A DNA stretch of 64,000 nucleotides from Cymodocea nodosa. Its lineage: Eukaryota > Streptophyta > Magnoliopsida > Alismatales > Cymodoceaceae. Of the stretch, positions 38,479-51,500 are shown one piece after another (the first letter of the stretch is position 1; every line of letters starts with the position of its first letter). The notes beneath the pieces are model-generated. The model did no database searches, was not told where the DNA came from, and was given only the letters and a program-made list of their open reading frames with translations. The position numbers and the translations under genes are program-made. Location: assembly GCA_036874045.1 (NCBI GenBank), contig JAZBRI010000008.1, positions 3,425,001-3,489,000 on the forward strand. Direction: 5' to 3'.

Positions 38479-38958
38479 TTAATACTCTAAAAAGTCTATG
38501 GTATGTAAGGACATTTCTAACTCCTCAAACCTTTCTGGTTTAAAAATATTTAATTGAGTATCCTCATTACCATATGCTAACTTCATTACTCCAGTTTTAC
38601 AATTTATAACAGCCCCTGATGTTGCTAAAAATGGTCTTCCCAAAATTAAAGATGTATCACTATTTTTATGCTTAATTTGTTGGGAATCCAAAATTACAAT
38701 ATCAATAGGATATATAAAATTCTTGATTTTAATTAAGACATCCTCTTTTTTTCCTCTAGGGTATCTTATACTTCTATCAGCCAATTGAATAACCGTACTA
38801 GTAGGAGTTAAGCCTTCTAATCCTAAGGATGCAAATATATCACTTGGCATAACATTTATACCTGCACCTAAGTCTATTAAGGTTCTTTCTAAAATGGTAT
38901 TTCTTATGGTGCATGATATAACAGGGATTCCAGGATCAGATAACTTTTTAGGAATTTA
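38479..38958 (-). pseudogene. Retrotransposon aspartic protease
   Basis: The frame contains the active-site block LIDLGAGINVMP (minus strand, just above 38850) and the downstream ILGRPFLATSGAVI motif of retroviral-type pepsin-like proteases. It is in the same frame as gag and RT but is bounded by stop codons near 38958 and at 38479-38481, so no mature polyprotein could be made. Confidence 0.8.
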
Positions 38959-39132
38959 TGGCAGAAATAGGTAACTACTTTGCTCAGCTAAAAAGACATT
39001 TCTAAGAACTTTTCGCTCTCTTTTCTTAGTACACTAATCCTTCAGAAATTTAGCACAAGGTGGCATATTCTGCAATAGATCTAACAAAGGAATGTTAACT
39101 TATATTTTTTCAAAAATTTCTCTTATTTTTTC

Positions 39133-40140
39133 TTATTTTTCAGGAATTGTTTGTTGTAATATTTCAGGATAGGGTGCTAAAGATTTTGATTTCAAAGACT
39201 TTTTTTCTTTTAGTTGATTTGTTTGATCATTTTTAGCTTCAATTGCAGATTCAGATTGTTCTTTAGTGATTTCTAGATTTTCAACTATTACATTTTCATT
39301 ATCATTTTGATTTTTACTCTTGTCCACCTTCATATCATTTTCATTTTGAGTTCTTGGTGGTATATCAGTTCCAAATCTTAATGTTACACATACATCTTCC
39401 AGATTTTCGTTACTTTCATGATGTTTTTGTATATCATTTTTGTGATTATGATCTTCAATTATTTTTAGTTTTAAAGTGCATTCTTTAAATTCTCTTGCAT
39501 TAATAATTTATGTTTGTTGTATATTTTGCAAATTATGCAGGTTTATAACATTATAATTTTCATTATCTTGTTGTAAAACTTGTATTTTCATTGCATTTTT
39601 GTCTAATGATTTTAATTTTGTTTCTAGATGATCTAATTTCATTGCATTCAATTTTTGATCAATTTTCTTTATGGCTTTTTCAGTTTCGTAAATTATATCA
39701 TGTTTAGGTTCTGAATATGCCTCCTTATAGTTTAATTGGTTGACTTCTTGTTGTTGACACACAAAGTATTCCAGTTTGTCCAGATTTTGCTCTATACTAT
39801 GCTCCAGTCTGTCATAGCTATCCCAAACTTTAGTGTCTCTCATCATATTATACATTCTATATTGACCATCAGTTGGGTAAACTATAGTATTCTCATACTC
39901 GGCTCTATTATATTGAGGATAATTCATTTGTTGTTCATGGGATCTATCAATCTGTAAATGTCTCAATTTCAAACAATCATAAATGTCGTATCTTTCAGAA
40001 TTGCAGAATTCACATATGCTAATTAAAGGTTTCAGAAATCTTTGAGCATAAGCATATGCCATATTCTCAATTACAGAAGAAAACACACAACTCTGACTAT
40101 TAAAATGAAACAGCTTTAACAATTGCTTATATCTATTCAA
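39133..40140 (-). pseudogene. Truncated gag region of the retrotransposon
   Basis: The open frame starts about 25 nt after the primer site and codes for a CEFCN...DC zinc-knuckle-like element within its first ~55 residues, then coiled-coil-like sequence. The capsid domain that normally precedes the knuckle in Athila gag is absent. Stop codons at 39508-39510 and 39133-39135 interrupt the frame, which is the same as that of protease and RT. Confidence 0.65.
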
Positions 40141-40162
40141 TTCAGTTCAATTCAATTCAATT

Positions 40163-40179
40163 CCCCGGCAATGGCGCCA
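40163..40179 (-). other. Primer binding site, tRNA-Asp type
   Basis: The plus strand reads CCCCGGCAATGGCGCCA, which differs at one position from the plant tRNA-Asp 3' end as I know it (CCCCGGCAACGGCGCCA). It sits 7 nt inside the middle LTR, as expected for a minus-strand element. tRNA-Asp priming is common in Athila elements. Confidence 0.8.
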
Positions 40180-40186
40180 TAAAACT

Positions 40187-42040
40187 TGTTCGTGTTTTCC
40201 CAACACTACATTAGAAAAACTTGGATTTGTTACTTCTATTTTTACTTAGTTAATTTATCTTTATGCCTATTCTTTCTTTTAGAAGTAAACAAACAACCTT
40301 TAATACAATTTAGATATTAATTCCAATTTGTACTTTAACTGCAAGTGCACAGTGTCTATTGTATCAGTGTGCAAGTACAGGTTGATCCCATAGGGAATTG
40401 CTGACGAATTTAAGAAATGTTTGATTGTGAACAATTCAAATTTATATTCAATAAGCACTTCGTTGAATTACAGTTAACTCAACGGACTAAGTTCGTTGAG
40501 TTATGGATAACTCAACGGACTATCCTTATGGACTTAAGTTAACTCCGCGAGCATGTCTCTTCTTTATAATACTACTAATTACAGAGGAATTCGGCCAACC
40601 ATTGGTCGATTCCACAGATTGTAAATAACATCAATTAAGCTTTTTAATGCTAGTTAACATTGGATTTATCATTATGCAATACTAACATTCAGATGATTCA
40701 AACAGTAACCATTAAAATCTTTAAGTTGTTTTGTACGAACCAATTTCAGTAAACTGTAAAATTAAAACTAACATAAAATAATCATAAAATTGATACAGAT
40801 AACATTAATCACGATACAACACCAACAATACAACACTCAAATACAATATACAAACAAAGATAAATTGTTTTTGGTATTTTTGTTTTGATGTGATGAGCGA
40901 AAGGTGAAATGTAAAGTAATTTCACTTGACAGTAAATACTTCCGACACTACTTGCAATGCGATTACACCACTGAAAATTGAACCACTTACAATTCTGTCT
41001 CCTCTCTCTATAGAATCGCGAGTCCAGAATTGCAAGATGATCTCCTCTTTAGCATACAGGCATCAACCCGAAGCCAAGGCTAAAAGCTTTACGATCTCTT
41101 GAAATATGAGTCGGCGCTTGGTGAAAATGTCTTCCCTTCCCGTGACGCGATCACTCCTCACAGTGGTTGTCAGGCATTGTGTTTGGCTTGGAATCGACCC
41201 GACATCAAGCAAGTATCCTCACAGACCTCCGATGATTGGTGATTATGGTGGTGATACGATGGTTGGTGTGATACTTTGAAGAATCGCCGATACTGTCTGT
41301 AGAAAGCTCGGTGCTCCTCCTCTGTATACACTGGTCGTCCATCGATCACACTCTTTCTTTTTTTTCTTCTTTTCTTTTATATTTCTTCAGTGATAACTGC
41401 TTCTGCTTGAATGGTCGGTTGGATTTCCTTCCTTCAGATCAACGACGATGATTTCTTTCTCCCTGTGCGATTGAATTCCTGCGTGATACGTGCAAACGTG
41501 GTTTTTCCTTCCAACTATCTATTCCTGCAACCGCTATAGTGGCATATTAGAAAATATATAGTCCGTGGAGTTATAGATAACTCAACAGACTTCCTTCGTT
41601 GATTTAACTATAAAACACGTGCAAAAATAACAACTTAAGTTTATAACGCTAACCTAACGCGTTGCCTTAGTGTATTTTCATGTAACTCAACGCGTGCAAT
41701 TATACTAACTTAACGAGTTATAACGTAAGTAAATCTACTAGCTCTCAACACGTGTCAACAACAGTTTAAACATAAAATAACATTCCGGAGAGTTACAGGT
41801 ATAACTATCCGATGCTCAAATGCATTTTCGGATACTTAAGAATTTCACAGCCTGCAATTTACCGACAGTTCATAAATGTACTAAATTAACATTAATTCCC
41901 CAAAATTAAGCAGATTCTTCAATTAAAGCATATAATAGTGCAATTATAACATAATGGCTTAATTCTCATATGATAAGCTAAATATTATGCAATTAACTAT
42001 CATTTAACCGTTAATAATATGCACTTTTTCATTCTAAACA
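40187..42040 (-). repeat. Middle LTR copy, about 1.85 kb
   Basis: The ends TGTTCGTG...TCTAAACA match the left LTR at both termini. The sequence has diverged more from the left copy than the right copy has, and lacks the AACTTAACGAGTT-rich block. Its outer edge (42040) abuts a gag fragment of another copy exactly at the LTR terminus, with no polypurine tract. Confidence 0.82.
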
Positions 42041-42600
42041 CATAACTTGTATTTTCATTGCATTTTCGTCTAATGCTTTTAATTTTGTTTCCAGATCATC
42101 TAATTTCATTACATTCAATTTTTGATCAATTTTCTTTATGGCTTTTTCAGTTTTGTAAATTATATTCTGTTTAGGTTCTGAATATGATTCCTTATAGTTT
42201 AACTGGTTGACTTCTTGTTGTTGACACACAAAGTATTCAAGTTTGTCAAGATTTTACTCTATACTATACTCCAATCTGTCATAGTTATCCCAAACTTCAG
42301 TGTCTCTCATCATATTACACATTCTATATTGACCATCAGTTGGGTAAACTATAGGATTCTCATACTCAGCTCTATTATATTGAAGATAATTCATTTGTTG
42401 TTCATGGGATCTAACAATCTGTAGACGTCTCAATTTCAAACAATCAGAAATGTCGTATCCTTCATAATTGCAGAATTCACATATGCTAATTACAGGTTTC
42501 AAAAATCTTTGAGCATAAGCATATGCCATATTCTCAATTACATAAGAAAACACACAACTCTGGCTATTAAAACGAAACAGCTCTAACAGTTGATTATATC
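42041..42600 (-). pseudogene. Gag fragment of a second retrotransposon copy
   Basis: The reverse strand carries CQQQEVNQLNYKESYSEPKQ and the block around CEFCNYEGYDISDC, colinear with the gag at 39508-40140 but diverged by roughly one residue in ten. It is interrupted near 42229-42254 and cut off at 42041 by the middle LTR. Like the first copy it lacks a capsid domain between primer site and zinc knuckle. Confidence 0.75.
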
Positions 42601-42624
42601 AATTTAATTCAATTCAATTTAATT

Positions 42625-42641
42625 CCCCGGTAATGGCGTCA
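42625..42641 (-). other. Degenerate primer binding site of the second copy
   Basis: CCCCGGTAATGGCGTCA differs from the first copy's site at two positions and lies 7 nt from the right LTR, confirming that a second 5' end is present. Confidence 0.65.
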
Positions 42642-42648
42642 TAAAACT

Positions 42649-43393
42649 TATTTGGGTTTTCCCAGCACTACATTAGAAAAACTTGGATTTGCTACTTCTG
42701 ATTTTACTTAGTTAATTTATCTTTATGCCTATTCTCTCTTTTAGAAGTAAACAAACAACCTTTAATACAATTTAGATAATAATTCCAATTTGTACTTTAA
42801 TTGCAAGTGCACAGTGTCTATTGTATCAGTGTGCAAGTACAGGTCGATCCTACAGGGAATTGCTGACGAACTTGAAAACTGTTCGTTTGTTAAAAATCAA
42901 ATTTATATATTCAATAAGCCCTCCGTTGAATTACAGCTAACTCAACGGACTAAGTTCGTTGAGTTATGGATAACTCAACGGACTAACCTCGTGGACTTAA
43001 GTTAACTCCACGAGCCTGCCTTTTCTTTTTAATACTGCTATTTACAGAGGAATTCGGCCAACCATTGGGCGATTCCACAGATTGTAAATAACATCAATTA
43101 AGCTCTTTAATGTTAGTTAACATTGAATTTATCATTGAGTAATACTAACATTCAGATAATTTAAACAATAATCATTAAAATTTTTAAGTCTTTTGAACGA
43201 ACCAATTTCAGTAAACTGTAAAATTAAAATTAACATAAAACAATCACAACACTGACATAGATAATATTAATCACGATACAACACTCAAATACAACATACA
43301 AACATAGATAAATTGTTTTTGGTATTTTTATTTTAATGTGAACATGAAAATGGACGATAGGTGAAATGTAAAGTAATCTCAATTGACATTAAT
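42649..43393 (-). repeat. Right LTR copy, truncated
   Basis: About 740 bp colinear with the left LTR (27994 onward), then unrelated sequence from about 43390. The terminal TG has become TA. Shared variants, for example GACGAACTTGA(G/A)AACTGTTCG and AATACTGCTATTTAC, link it to the left copy rather than the middle one. Confidence 0.78.
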
Positions 43394-45577
43394 TATGCAA
43401 AGAAGAATATATTTATATGTTATTATTTTTATACTATGGTTTTTAAATTATAAGATGAGACTTTTTTTTTTATGTTATGGTTTTTAAATTATAAGATAAG
43501 GATTTTTTTTAAGTTAGTTTTTAGATTACAAGATGATGATTTTTAAATGATCAAATATTACTTTGATTATGAAAGATGATTTTCATAAGATAATGATTTG
43601 CATGAGATGATGATAAAAGTAAGGAACTAACTCCTTTGCTCATTGAAGACACCATCAATAGACTAATCAAAATCAAATCTACAATAATGCCTTTAACAAA
43701 TTTGGAGGAATTATTTATTAAAATGATTAAAGACAAACTTATTTTAATAAAATTAAATTTGGAACTCAATGGAGTTCAAATGTTAACTCTTATTTTGAAT
43801 TGCATGCTTAATAATTAACCTTGATAGTTGTCAAACTACAAACATTTACAATCAATAGGAGAGATACATATGAAAATCAATGTATAAGTTAGAATTACTT
43901 AAAAATAAAGAAAATAAATAATAAATAAGATGTACAAAGATATGATGATGATAATGTGAAATGGAAGAATTACTTGATATTATGATGATGGATGAACTGT
44001 TTGATATTATTAACATTATAATATTTGAATTAAGATATGTTTGTAATTTTCAAATATTATTTGTAATAAATAATTAGTTATTTGATTGATTTTCTTCTTT
44101 TCCTTTCTGTCATGTGCTAACGTTTCTTAAAATTTTCATTTTCCTTTATGTTAGAATTTTCCGTTGTATACTAATGGCCTTTAGATTACATTTTTAAGGA
44201 TTTAATTAAAGATTAGTTAATTTAAGAGTCAAGTATTTTAAGGATTTAATTAAGGATAAGATTATGTTTTTTAATTGATTTAAAGATTAAGTGTTTTTAA
44301 GGAATTAATTTGGATGTTATAAGGATTATATTAAGGATGATATTAGAGGTTTTAGAGATTAATTATGTATTTTAGGGAAAAGATTAAACATTTTGTTAAA
44401 TATTAATTGATTTAAGAATTAATTTTTTAAGGATTTAGATGGTATAAGTATTTTAAGGATTTGATTAGGAATTAAAATTAATTGTTTTAAAGAATAAATT
44501 AAGGATTGGATTAAATATTTTAAGGATTTGATTTGAGTATCTTAAGTATTTAATTAAAAGGAGTGATGAGGTGATTTTTTAAAGATTTAATTAAGCAATT
44601 TTCTTGGTTGACTTAAGTTATTTGATTAGAAGATTAAGCATTTTTAATTAATAGTTAAAATAGGTGTTTTAAAGTATTTTCAATGATTTAGTTATACGTT
44701 TTAATTAATTAAAATGTATAATTTTTGTGTGGGTGATAAATGGTAGAAAGAGCCATAATAGGTGGGAGGGACAATTTTGGCTAATCGTGCAACTACTTGG
44801 AGGGGAGTTGATGACTAGCAAGATGATTTGGTTCTGTAACAAATAGTAGACTTAAAACATTCCTGATGAATGGTAGAGCTCAGCATAATCCAATAGAAGC
44901 TTTATTGTCAATCCAAAGTGAGGAAAGCCGTATCCATCATCAGAAGCTATTGTTGATCTCGGGCATCTTCTAAATGAGATCTCCACCATTACATCTACTT
45001 GGGACGGACAGAGATGAAGGAAATTCTGGCTACAGTTCGTATCATGGACAAGATGAGTTTTTAGTTACATTTGTCAAAGATTGTTGGAAAGGATGTTGCT
45101 GATTTAAAAGATTAATAAAAGAAGAAAATGCGGTAACTTGACATGGGAAAATGCATAAATATCATGGATGGGTGCGTGGGATTTAATAATTTTCCACGGC
45201 AAATGTTATGTTCAAGATAGTAAGTAGTATGTTAAATTCAATTTTAATATATTATTTTGTAATATTAGATGATAAATTATTTATGAAAAAAAATTAATGA
45301 CGTAGTTGAAACTAAAATACTTGTACGGTTAGATAGAATGAATTTCGTATATAATTTTTAAATAATCAGTATCAAAGGTAAATAAATCATCTTTATTAGT
45401 ATTAAAAACATATTACTATTTTTCTGTTTTTTTTAATGTTCTTCTGTCTTCTCGTGTGGTGCGCGTCCTTTTCCTCCTCGTTCCCACAACCCTCCTAGTT
45501 TCATACGAGGCTTTCCCAGGAACGACGAATTGGAAGGCACGGCCAGTGCCGCCGGGGGTCCAGATCAGGCGGGGGAG
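43394..45577. other. AT-rich spacer upstream of UGGT with a degenerate repeat array
   Basis: Between about 44190 and 44700 the words TTTAAGGATTTAATTA and AAGGATTAA recur many times in a loose array of about 20-40 bp periods. Further right (44740-45100) the composition is more even but no gene is supportable. The last few hundred bases must contain the UGGT promoter; composition changes sharply to GC-rich at about 45440. Confidence 0.5.
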
Positions 45578-48500
45578 ATGAAGGCTTCCCACTTCGTGTT
45601 GAGGAGCTTCACGCTCTCTGCCGTCTTCCTCTTCTTCGTATGCTTCGTCGGGATCGCGGTGTCTGCGGGGGAGAGCCGCCCGAAGAACGTGCAGGTCTCG
45701 CTCCGCGCGCAATGGCCCGGAACTCCGCTGCTTCTCGAAGCCGGGTATTTGTTAAAAACCTCACCTTTTTTTTTGTTTGCATCCTTTTTTTTTTCTTCCC
45801 CTTCTTCGTCCATCCGTCTGTCACTCTCAATTAATGGATTGAGTGTAAGAGATTGGATCTTTCAGGGAGATGGTCGTGTAGGGTGGAAAAGTTAGTATTT
45901 TTGTTCTGAATGTCCTATAGCTTTGTTTGTTTTCATGTATTAAGAGGTTGGAATGCGACGGCTGCTAACTTTTGTAAAGATTAGATCGTTGCGGAATCCT
46001 ATATTGTTAATCGTTTGCCATTGTAAATTTAACGGACTTTTTATCGAACGTCATGCCATGTTCGGAAAAAATGTTGGAGTTATCATTTGGTTTTGAGATC
46101 GAAAAAAATGAGTGTGTGCGCATTGTGGTTCTTCCTTTATGCAGGGAGTTGCTGGCTAGAGAGTGGAAGGGTCTGTATTGGGATTTCATTGATGCGTGGT
46201 TGATGAACGAGGGTGATTCTGGTGCTTCTACTGCTAGGTCTTGTTTTAAGAAGATAGTCGAGCACGGGCGCTCACTTCTGAGTGAGCAGTTGGGCTCGAT
46301 TTTTGAGTTCACCTTATCGCTTCGTGCGACATCTCCCAGATTGGTGCTGTATCGACAGTTGGCACAGGATTCTTTAGCTTCACTCTCTGCAGTGGATGGA
46401 TCTGTCCTGAAATCTTTTAGTGGTAATGTAACCAAACAAGTTTCATATGGACCCAATGTGCAGAAGCCTGAAGGAAGAACAACATTGACTAATCCAGCAG
46501 GAAGTTGTTGTTGGATAGACACTGGCAGTAAGCTCCTGTTTAATGAGTCAGAATTTCTCTCATGGATTGATGGCTTAGCTGAATCGTAAGCTGTTTTTTT
46601 TTGTTTTTTCTGTGGTGTATTTCCCTGATCTTCCTATTTTCATTATTTTACTTAGATTTGTGTTATACTATTATATATCATTTACTTACTGGCAGGTCAG
46701 GGGTTTCATCTTTGGATCAACCTGAACTTTTTGACTTTGATCACGTATATCATGGTACTAGTGTTAAAGGCCATGCCACCATTCTGTATGGAGCCCTCGG
46801 TACCAAATGCTTTAGGGACTTTCATCACCTTCTTGTTGAAGAAGCAAAAAAGGTCTGATCATCTTTACTCATTTGACCATTGTGACATTCTGAGTAACAT
46901 ATTTGTCTGTTTAACACCTTTTAAGGATAAAATATTTGTTGAGGTGAAAATATAAGTACAATGAAATCTTGTTATAAATCACAAACATCAAAGAACATCA
47001 ATATAACAAAAAAGAAATTAATTAATTATTTTTAGAAATTAATTGTCTGATAGATCAAACCAAATATGCTAGAAACAATAAAGATAACTTTTAATCGATA
47101 GAGGGATGATTAAGTCATCAATGCCATGATAGTGTCATACTAACATTGAAATAAAGTCTATATAGAATTAAAATGAAGGGTGTAGATTAAGAAAGTAGAT
47201 CTAATGATCAACATTTAAATATAATATATAATATTTATCAGTTTAAATTATATTTATCTAATGATCAACATACTAATAAAAAAATTAATAAATTTATCAG
47301 TTTTTGTTCTGATTTGGTTAACTGCACTAGGAACCAAAAACGAAACCTATCTTAATGGTTCTAGAAATAAAGAACTAAATTGAACCATAACATACTATTT
47401 AGCCATACTAAACTATCAGAAATGGTTTAGTTCAATTTGGTTAACTGGTTCTAGCTGAACAATGTGCAACCCTAAAAAATACATATTTGCCTTCATAATA
47501 CTGGTTTTAATGACATTTCTGCATCTGTTGGCATAAAAAAGAGATGCAAAAATTATATAGAAAATATAGAAATTTTTTTAGGAAAATCTGTTGCCGACCA
47601 TCTGCAAAGCATACAATTATCTGCAAAGATACAAATAATTGTGTTTTTTTAAAATTAACTGCTGTTTTCCACATTTGTAGTTTATCCTTTCTTCCTATGC
47701 TGGAATTTTAAAGTTTTGTATTGTTTCATTACTCAATAAATTTCCTCGTCTATATGTTTTCATACCAGAAAACTCACCACCTGCCATGATCTGAAATTCC
47801 AAACATTATTATTCATGCATTGATAGAGTCAAACTAAAATGTCAAACTTTCAGTTACAATATGAGGTGACATGTCTTAAATTTACAAATATCCTACATCA
47901 CAGCAGCATGGTGACAATTTCATGAATCCAATGAAAGCCTGAGGATTAACCATCAATGCTATAGTCTCAGTTGTTTTATTTCATTAGATATTTCTATGGA
48001 ATATCATCATGCAGACTCATCTTTCTGATGATCATTATTTTTTGATGTATATGTATCTATTTCCAGGAAATGCCGATTCTATTTTGGATTACCTTTTGAG
48101 TTGTGTTTACAATGATCTCCTGCTTCATTTTTGAGAAACTAACCATGGTATTTGTAGGGAACAATTAAATATATTCTCAGGCCTGTACTGCTGTCGGGGT
48201 GTAAAGCTGTGGGCAGCCATTGCAGTTCAGTTGGATCACTAGACACAGTTAATTTGGGAGGCTATGGTGTAGAACTTGCTTTGAAGAACATGGAATACAA
48301 AGCTATGGATGATAGTGCTGTCAAGAAAGGTCAGAAAAAACTTTCAAGATTTCAAATCTGGTGGTATTGTTATACTCTCCAATTCAGTGGTTTTACTTTG
48401 TTTCTCTGTATATCAACCCTGTCAATGTTTACAGGTGTTACTTTGGAAGACCCTCACACTGAAGATCTCAGCCAAGATGTCAGAGGATTCATTTTCTCCA

Positions 48501-51500
48501 AACTTTTGGTTTGTCTCCCTTAATCATTTGATTTTCAAATAATATGTACAAACATTTAAATAAACTATCCATGCTTAAAAATTGAATAATTTCCATAATT
48601 TCGTATCCACAGGATCGTAAGCCTGAACTGACATCTGAGATAATGGCCTTCCGAGATCATTTACTATCATCAACAGTATCTGACACTCTTGAGGTTTGGG
48701 AACTAAAAGGTATATATTGCCATTCAACCTACAAGGCTTATGTTGCAATTATTGTCTGATTGTGTCTTCAAAACAGATTTGGGGCACCAAACAGCTCAGA
48801 GAATTGTCCATGCTTCTGATCCCTTACGAGCAATGCAGGAAATCAACCAAAACTTCCCTGGCATTGTTTCTTCATTATCTCGTATGAAGGTAAACAAACT
48901 GCAAAGTATTTCATAAAAATCTTATGTAATTAAAAATTAACTACATTTTACCATGGGATTTTTACTCATACAAATAAGTGATTTATGGTACATGTGTGAA
49001 ATATGTGTTTGTGCATTAGGGACCTCTTAGGAATTATCAAGTAATTTTGTATCTTATGTCTTCTTAATGAGAATAATATTTCATTTACATATTGTTAATC
49101 ACATTAAATATATGCTTAAATATTCATTTTATTTATTATAGAAAAAGTAAAAATTTCATTGTACAATTCAATTTAAAAGAAATGGTAAATAATTTTGGGA
49201 TCCATGAAATAGGAACATGTTGATATTTTTTGATAGTTTATATTCATATTAAGGAGTATTATAAAATGTTAGACACTTTATCTAGGATTATTGTCATTTT
49301 GATATTTTATATTAATGTCTAGAAATTTTTAAATATTTTCTAAAAATTTTATATTAATGCCTAGGAATTTTAAAATAATTTCTAGACATTTTATATTAAT
49401 GCCTAAGTATTTTTATATATTTTCTAGACCTTTTATACTCATATCAAAGCTAGTTTCATGTGCATCTACCTATGGATACTTTTAGACGTATAAATAAGCT
49501 ACAAGTGAGAGGAGTGTTAGAAAAGTTTTACATTGAACATGAAAGGGATGAACCTAAGCTTATATTATGATGAATTTTTCTATTCATTGCTAATTGATTT
49601 TGTGTTAGGAATTTCTTATCCTAAACCTTTTAGACTATATCTAGATTATTGTCATTTAGACATTTTATGTTAATGGTTGGGAATTTTTAGGTACGTTCTA
49701 GGCATTTTATATTAATTCCTAGGAATTTTTAAATATTTTCTAGACCTTTTAGACTCATATCTGGGTGTATATAGATATGTAAGTCTTTTATACTCTTATG
49801 TAGAAGTATATGAAATGTTTCAATTATGAAGGGTGCATTCATGGGTAAAATGGGTATGTGTTTGACCAATTTGAATAGGTATAAGGTTGGTTTAGTTTGG
49901 CCATACCCCATAGGTTTGATCTGTGTATTTTGTGTAGGGAAAAAATTACAACTTTTGGTTGGCTTTGGATCTTGGTCAAGTATTTATTTCTCTTTTTCAA
50001 AATTTCATCTTGAGTTGAGACATGCCACCAATCCTCTGAGGCATCCTTTGTTCTAATTTATTTTTCCAAGGTGACCAAGAGATGATGCCCCTAGGACATC
50101 TCTTGGTATGTAAACCAAGGCAAACATTGGTGGTGTATCAGTATGATATGGTTGTTCAGTACATGGTTGATTCTTGTTGTCCAAAGGCATCCTAGTTGGT
50201 GAGGATTGGATGCTTGGTTGCTGGCATATGGTTGACATAATGAATTGGGGATGGCTGGGGGTTAGTTCCATGAGGAAGACAAGGCCATGCTAGTCTTGTT
50301 ACTCAAATGTAGAGAGAACTGAACTGCAGGTTGTTGGATGATGTTATGGCTTCAGTGTCGTCAAGGCTGAGGTTGTCATTGGTGGTGGATGAGGTCTGAT
50401 GGTTGCTGCAGTTTGGATGCTGTATGGGCATCATGGTTGGCTTGTTGCTGCACATGATCTGCACCAACAGAGGAGTTGGATGGAAACAGTTGTGTTGCAC
50501 CTCTGAGATGTTGGCAGCTGGAGATCCAACAGTGACAGAGCGAGGTGGTTGTTGGTGGCATTGTAACCAACCTCCAGGTTCTGATGAAGGCCATGGAAGA
50601 AAGAGTTGTCTAGTTCCCTTGGTTGTTGGTGATGGGTTTCACCTAAACTTGTCATCTCATGCCAACACATGCATGGGTGGTGCCAAGGCCAATACAGGTT
50701 GCAGGTCCCCACCCTTCATTGGCCATTATTTTGTCTGAATTTGGAAGTCTGAGATGGTGAAGTGGAGAGAATGCAAAGGGGAACAGCACATGGAGGAGGT
50801 TCTTGGTGAAGTTTCATGGGAGGATGAAGAAGGGAGGAGACAAAAATGACAAATGTGTGAGAGAGGGAAAGAAAGAAAAAACCCACCTTGGTATCTCCTA
50901 TCCTTTTATCCTTTGTCCTACTTTCTCCAAATCTGACACCTCTCTTCTCTCCCTTACTTTTCTCTCTTCTGATAAGCTCTCCTCCCAGTCACCCCTTTGG
51001 TTGTTTTTGTACATGCCATGATGATATAGGATGGGACAATGACAAGTCATGGCAATTAACGTCTCTTGTATTTATTGCTGGTATTCATTTTTATATTAAT
51101 CTAACCTTTACCATTATCATATAATGTCACCGTTGCATGCCATTCCACTTCCCTCACTCCATTTTTCTTTTTCCTTTTTTTGTTCTTTTCCTTAAAGCAT
51201 GGATATATCCATCTATGTAGAAAGATGCATCCTGCATCTTCCATTTTTACCTTATGGCATTCTTTTCCTCCTTTTTTAAAAAAAATGCATGGTTCTTGCC
51301 ATGAATATAACCTTGCTATGGTGACCAAATTTTTTGTGTGCCAACATTACACCCTAAAAAATAACATGATAATGTTAAATATTGTGATCTCTCTACCTGT
51401 TTATTGGGTTTTCAGAATATTTTGCTGATTTCTCTTATATTTTTCCACAGCTTGATGATTCAATTAAAGATGAAATTGTTGCAAACCAGCGCATGGTCTC

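Larger units (their letters stand above)
27994..43393 (-). mobile_element. Nested/chimeric Athila-like Ty3/Gypsy retrotransposon complex
   Basis: On the reverse strand the order is truncated LTR (43393-42649), degenerate primer site, gag fragment (42600-42041), full LTR (42040-40187), primer site, gag, protease, reverse transcriptase/RNase H, integrase, a third open region, polypurine tract and LTR (30274-27994). The RT and integrase motifs and the tRNA-Asp primer site are typical of the Tat/Athila branch. The two outermost LTRs are more alike than either is to the middle one, so this is not a simple single element. All coding regions are broken. Confidence 0.85.

Noticed and set aside
45530..45577. 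Upstream extension of UGGT exon 1 from a TTG codon
   Set aside because: It would need a non-AUG start; the ATG at 45578 is followed directly by a good signal peptide and matches the family's usual start.
50431..50738. Overlapping open frames on both strands in UGGT intron 7
   Set aside because: Cys/His/Trp-rich composition, no family resemblance, and location between two well-joined UGGT exons.
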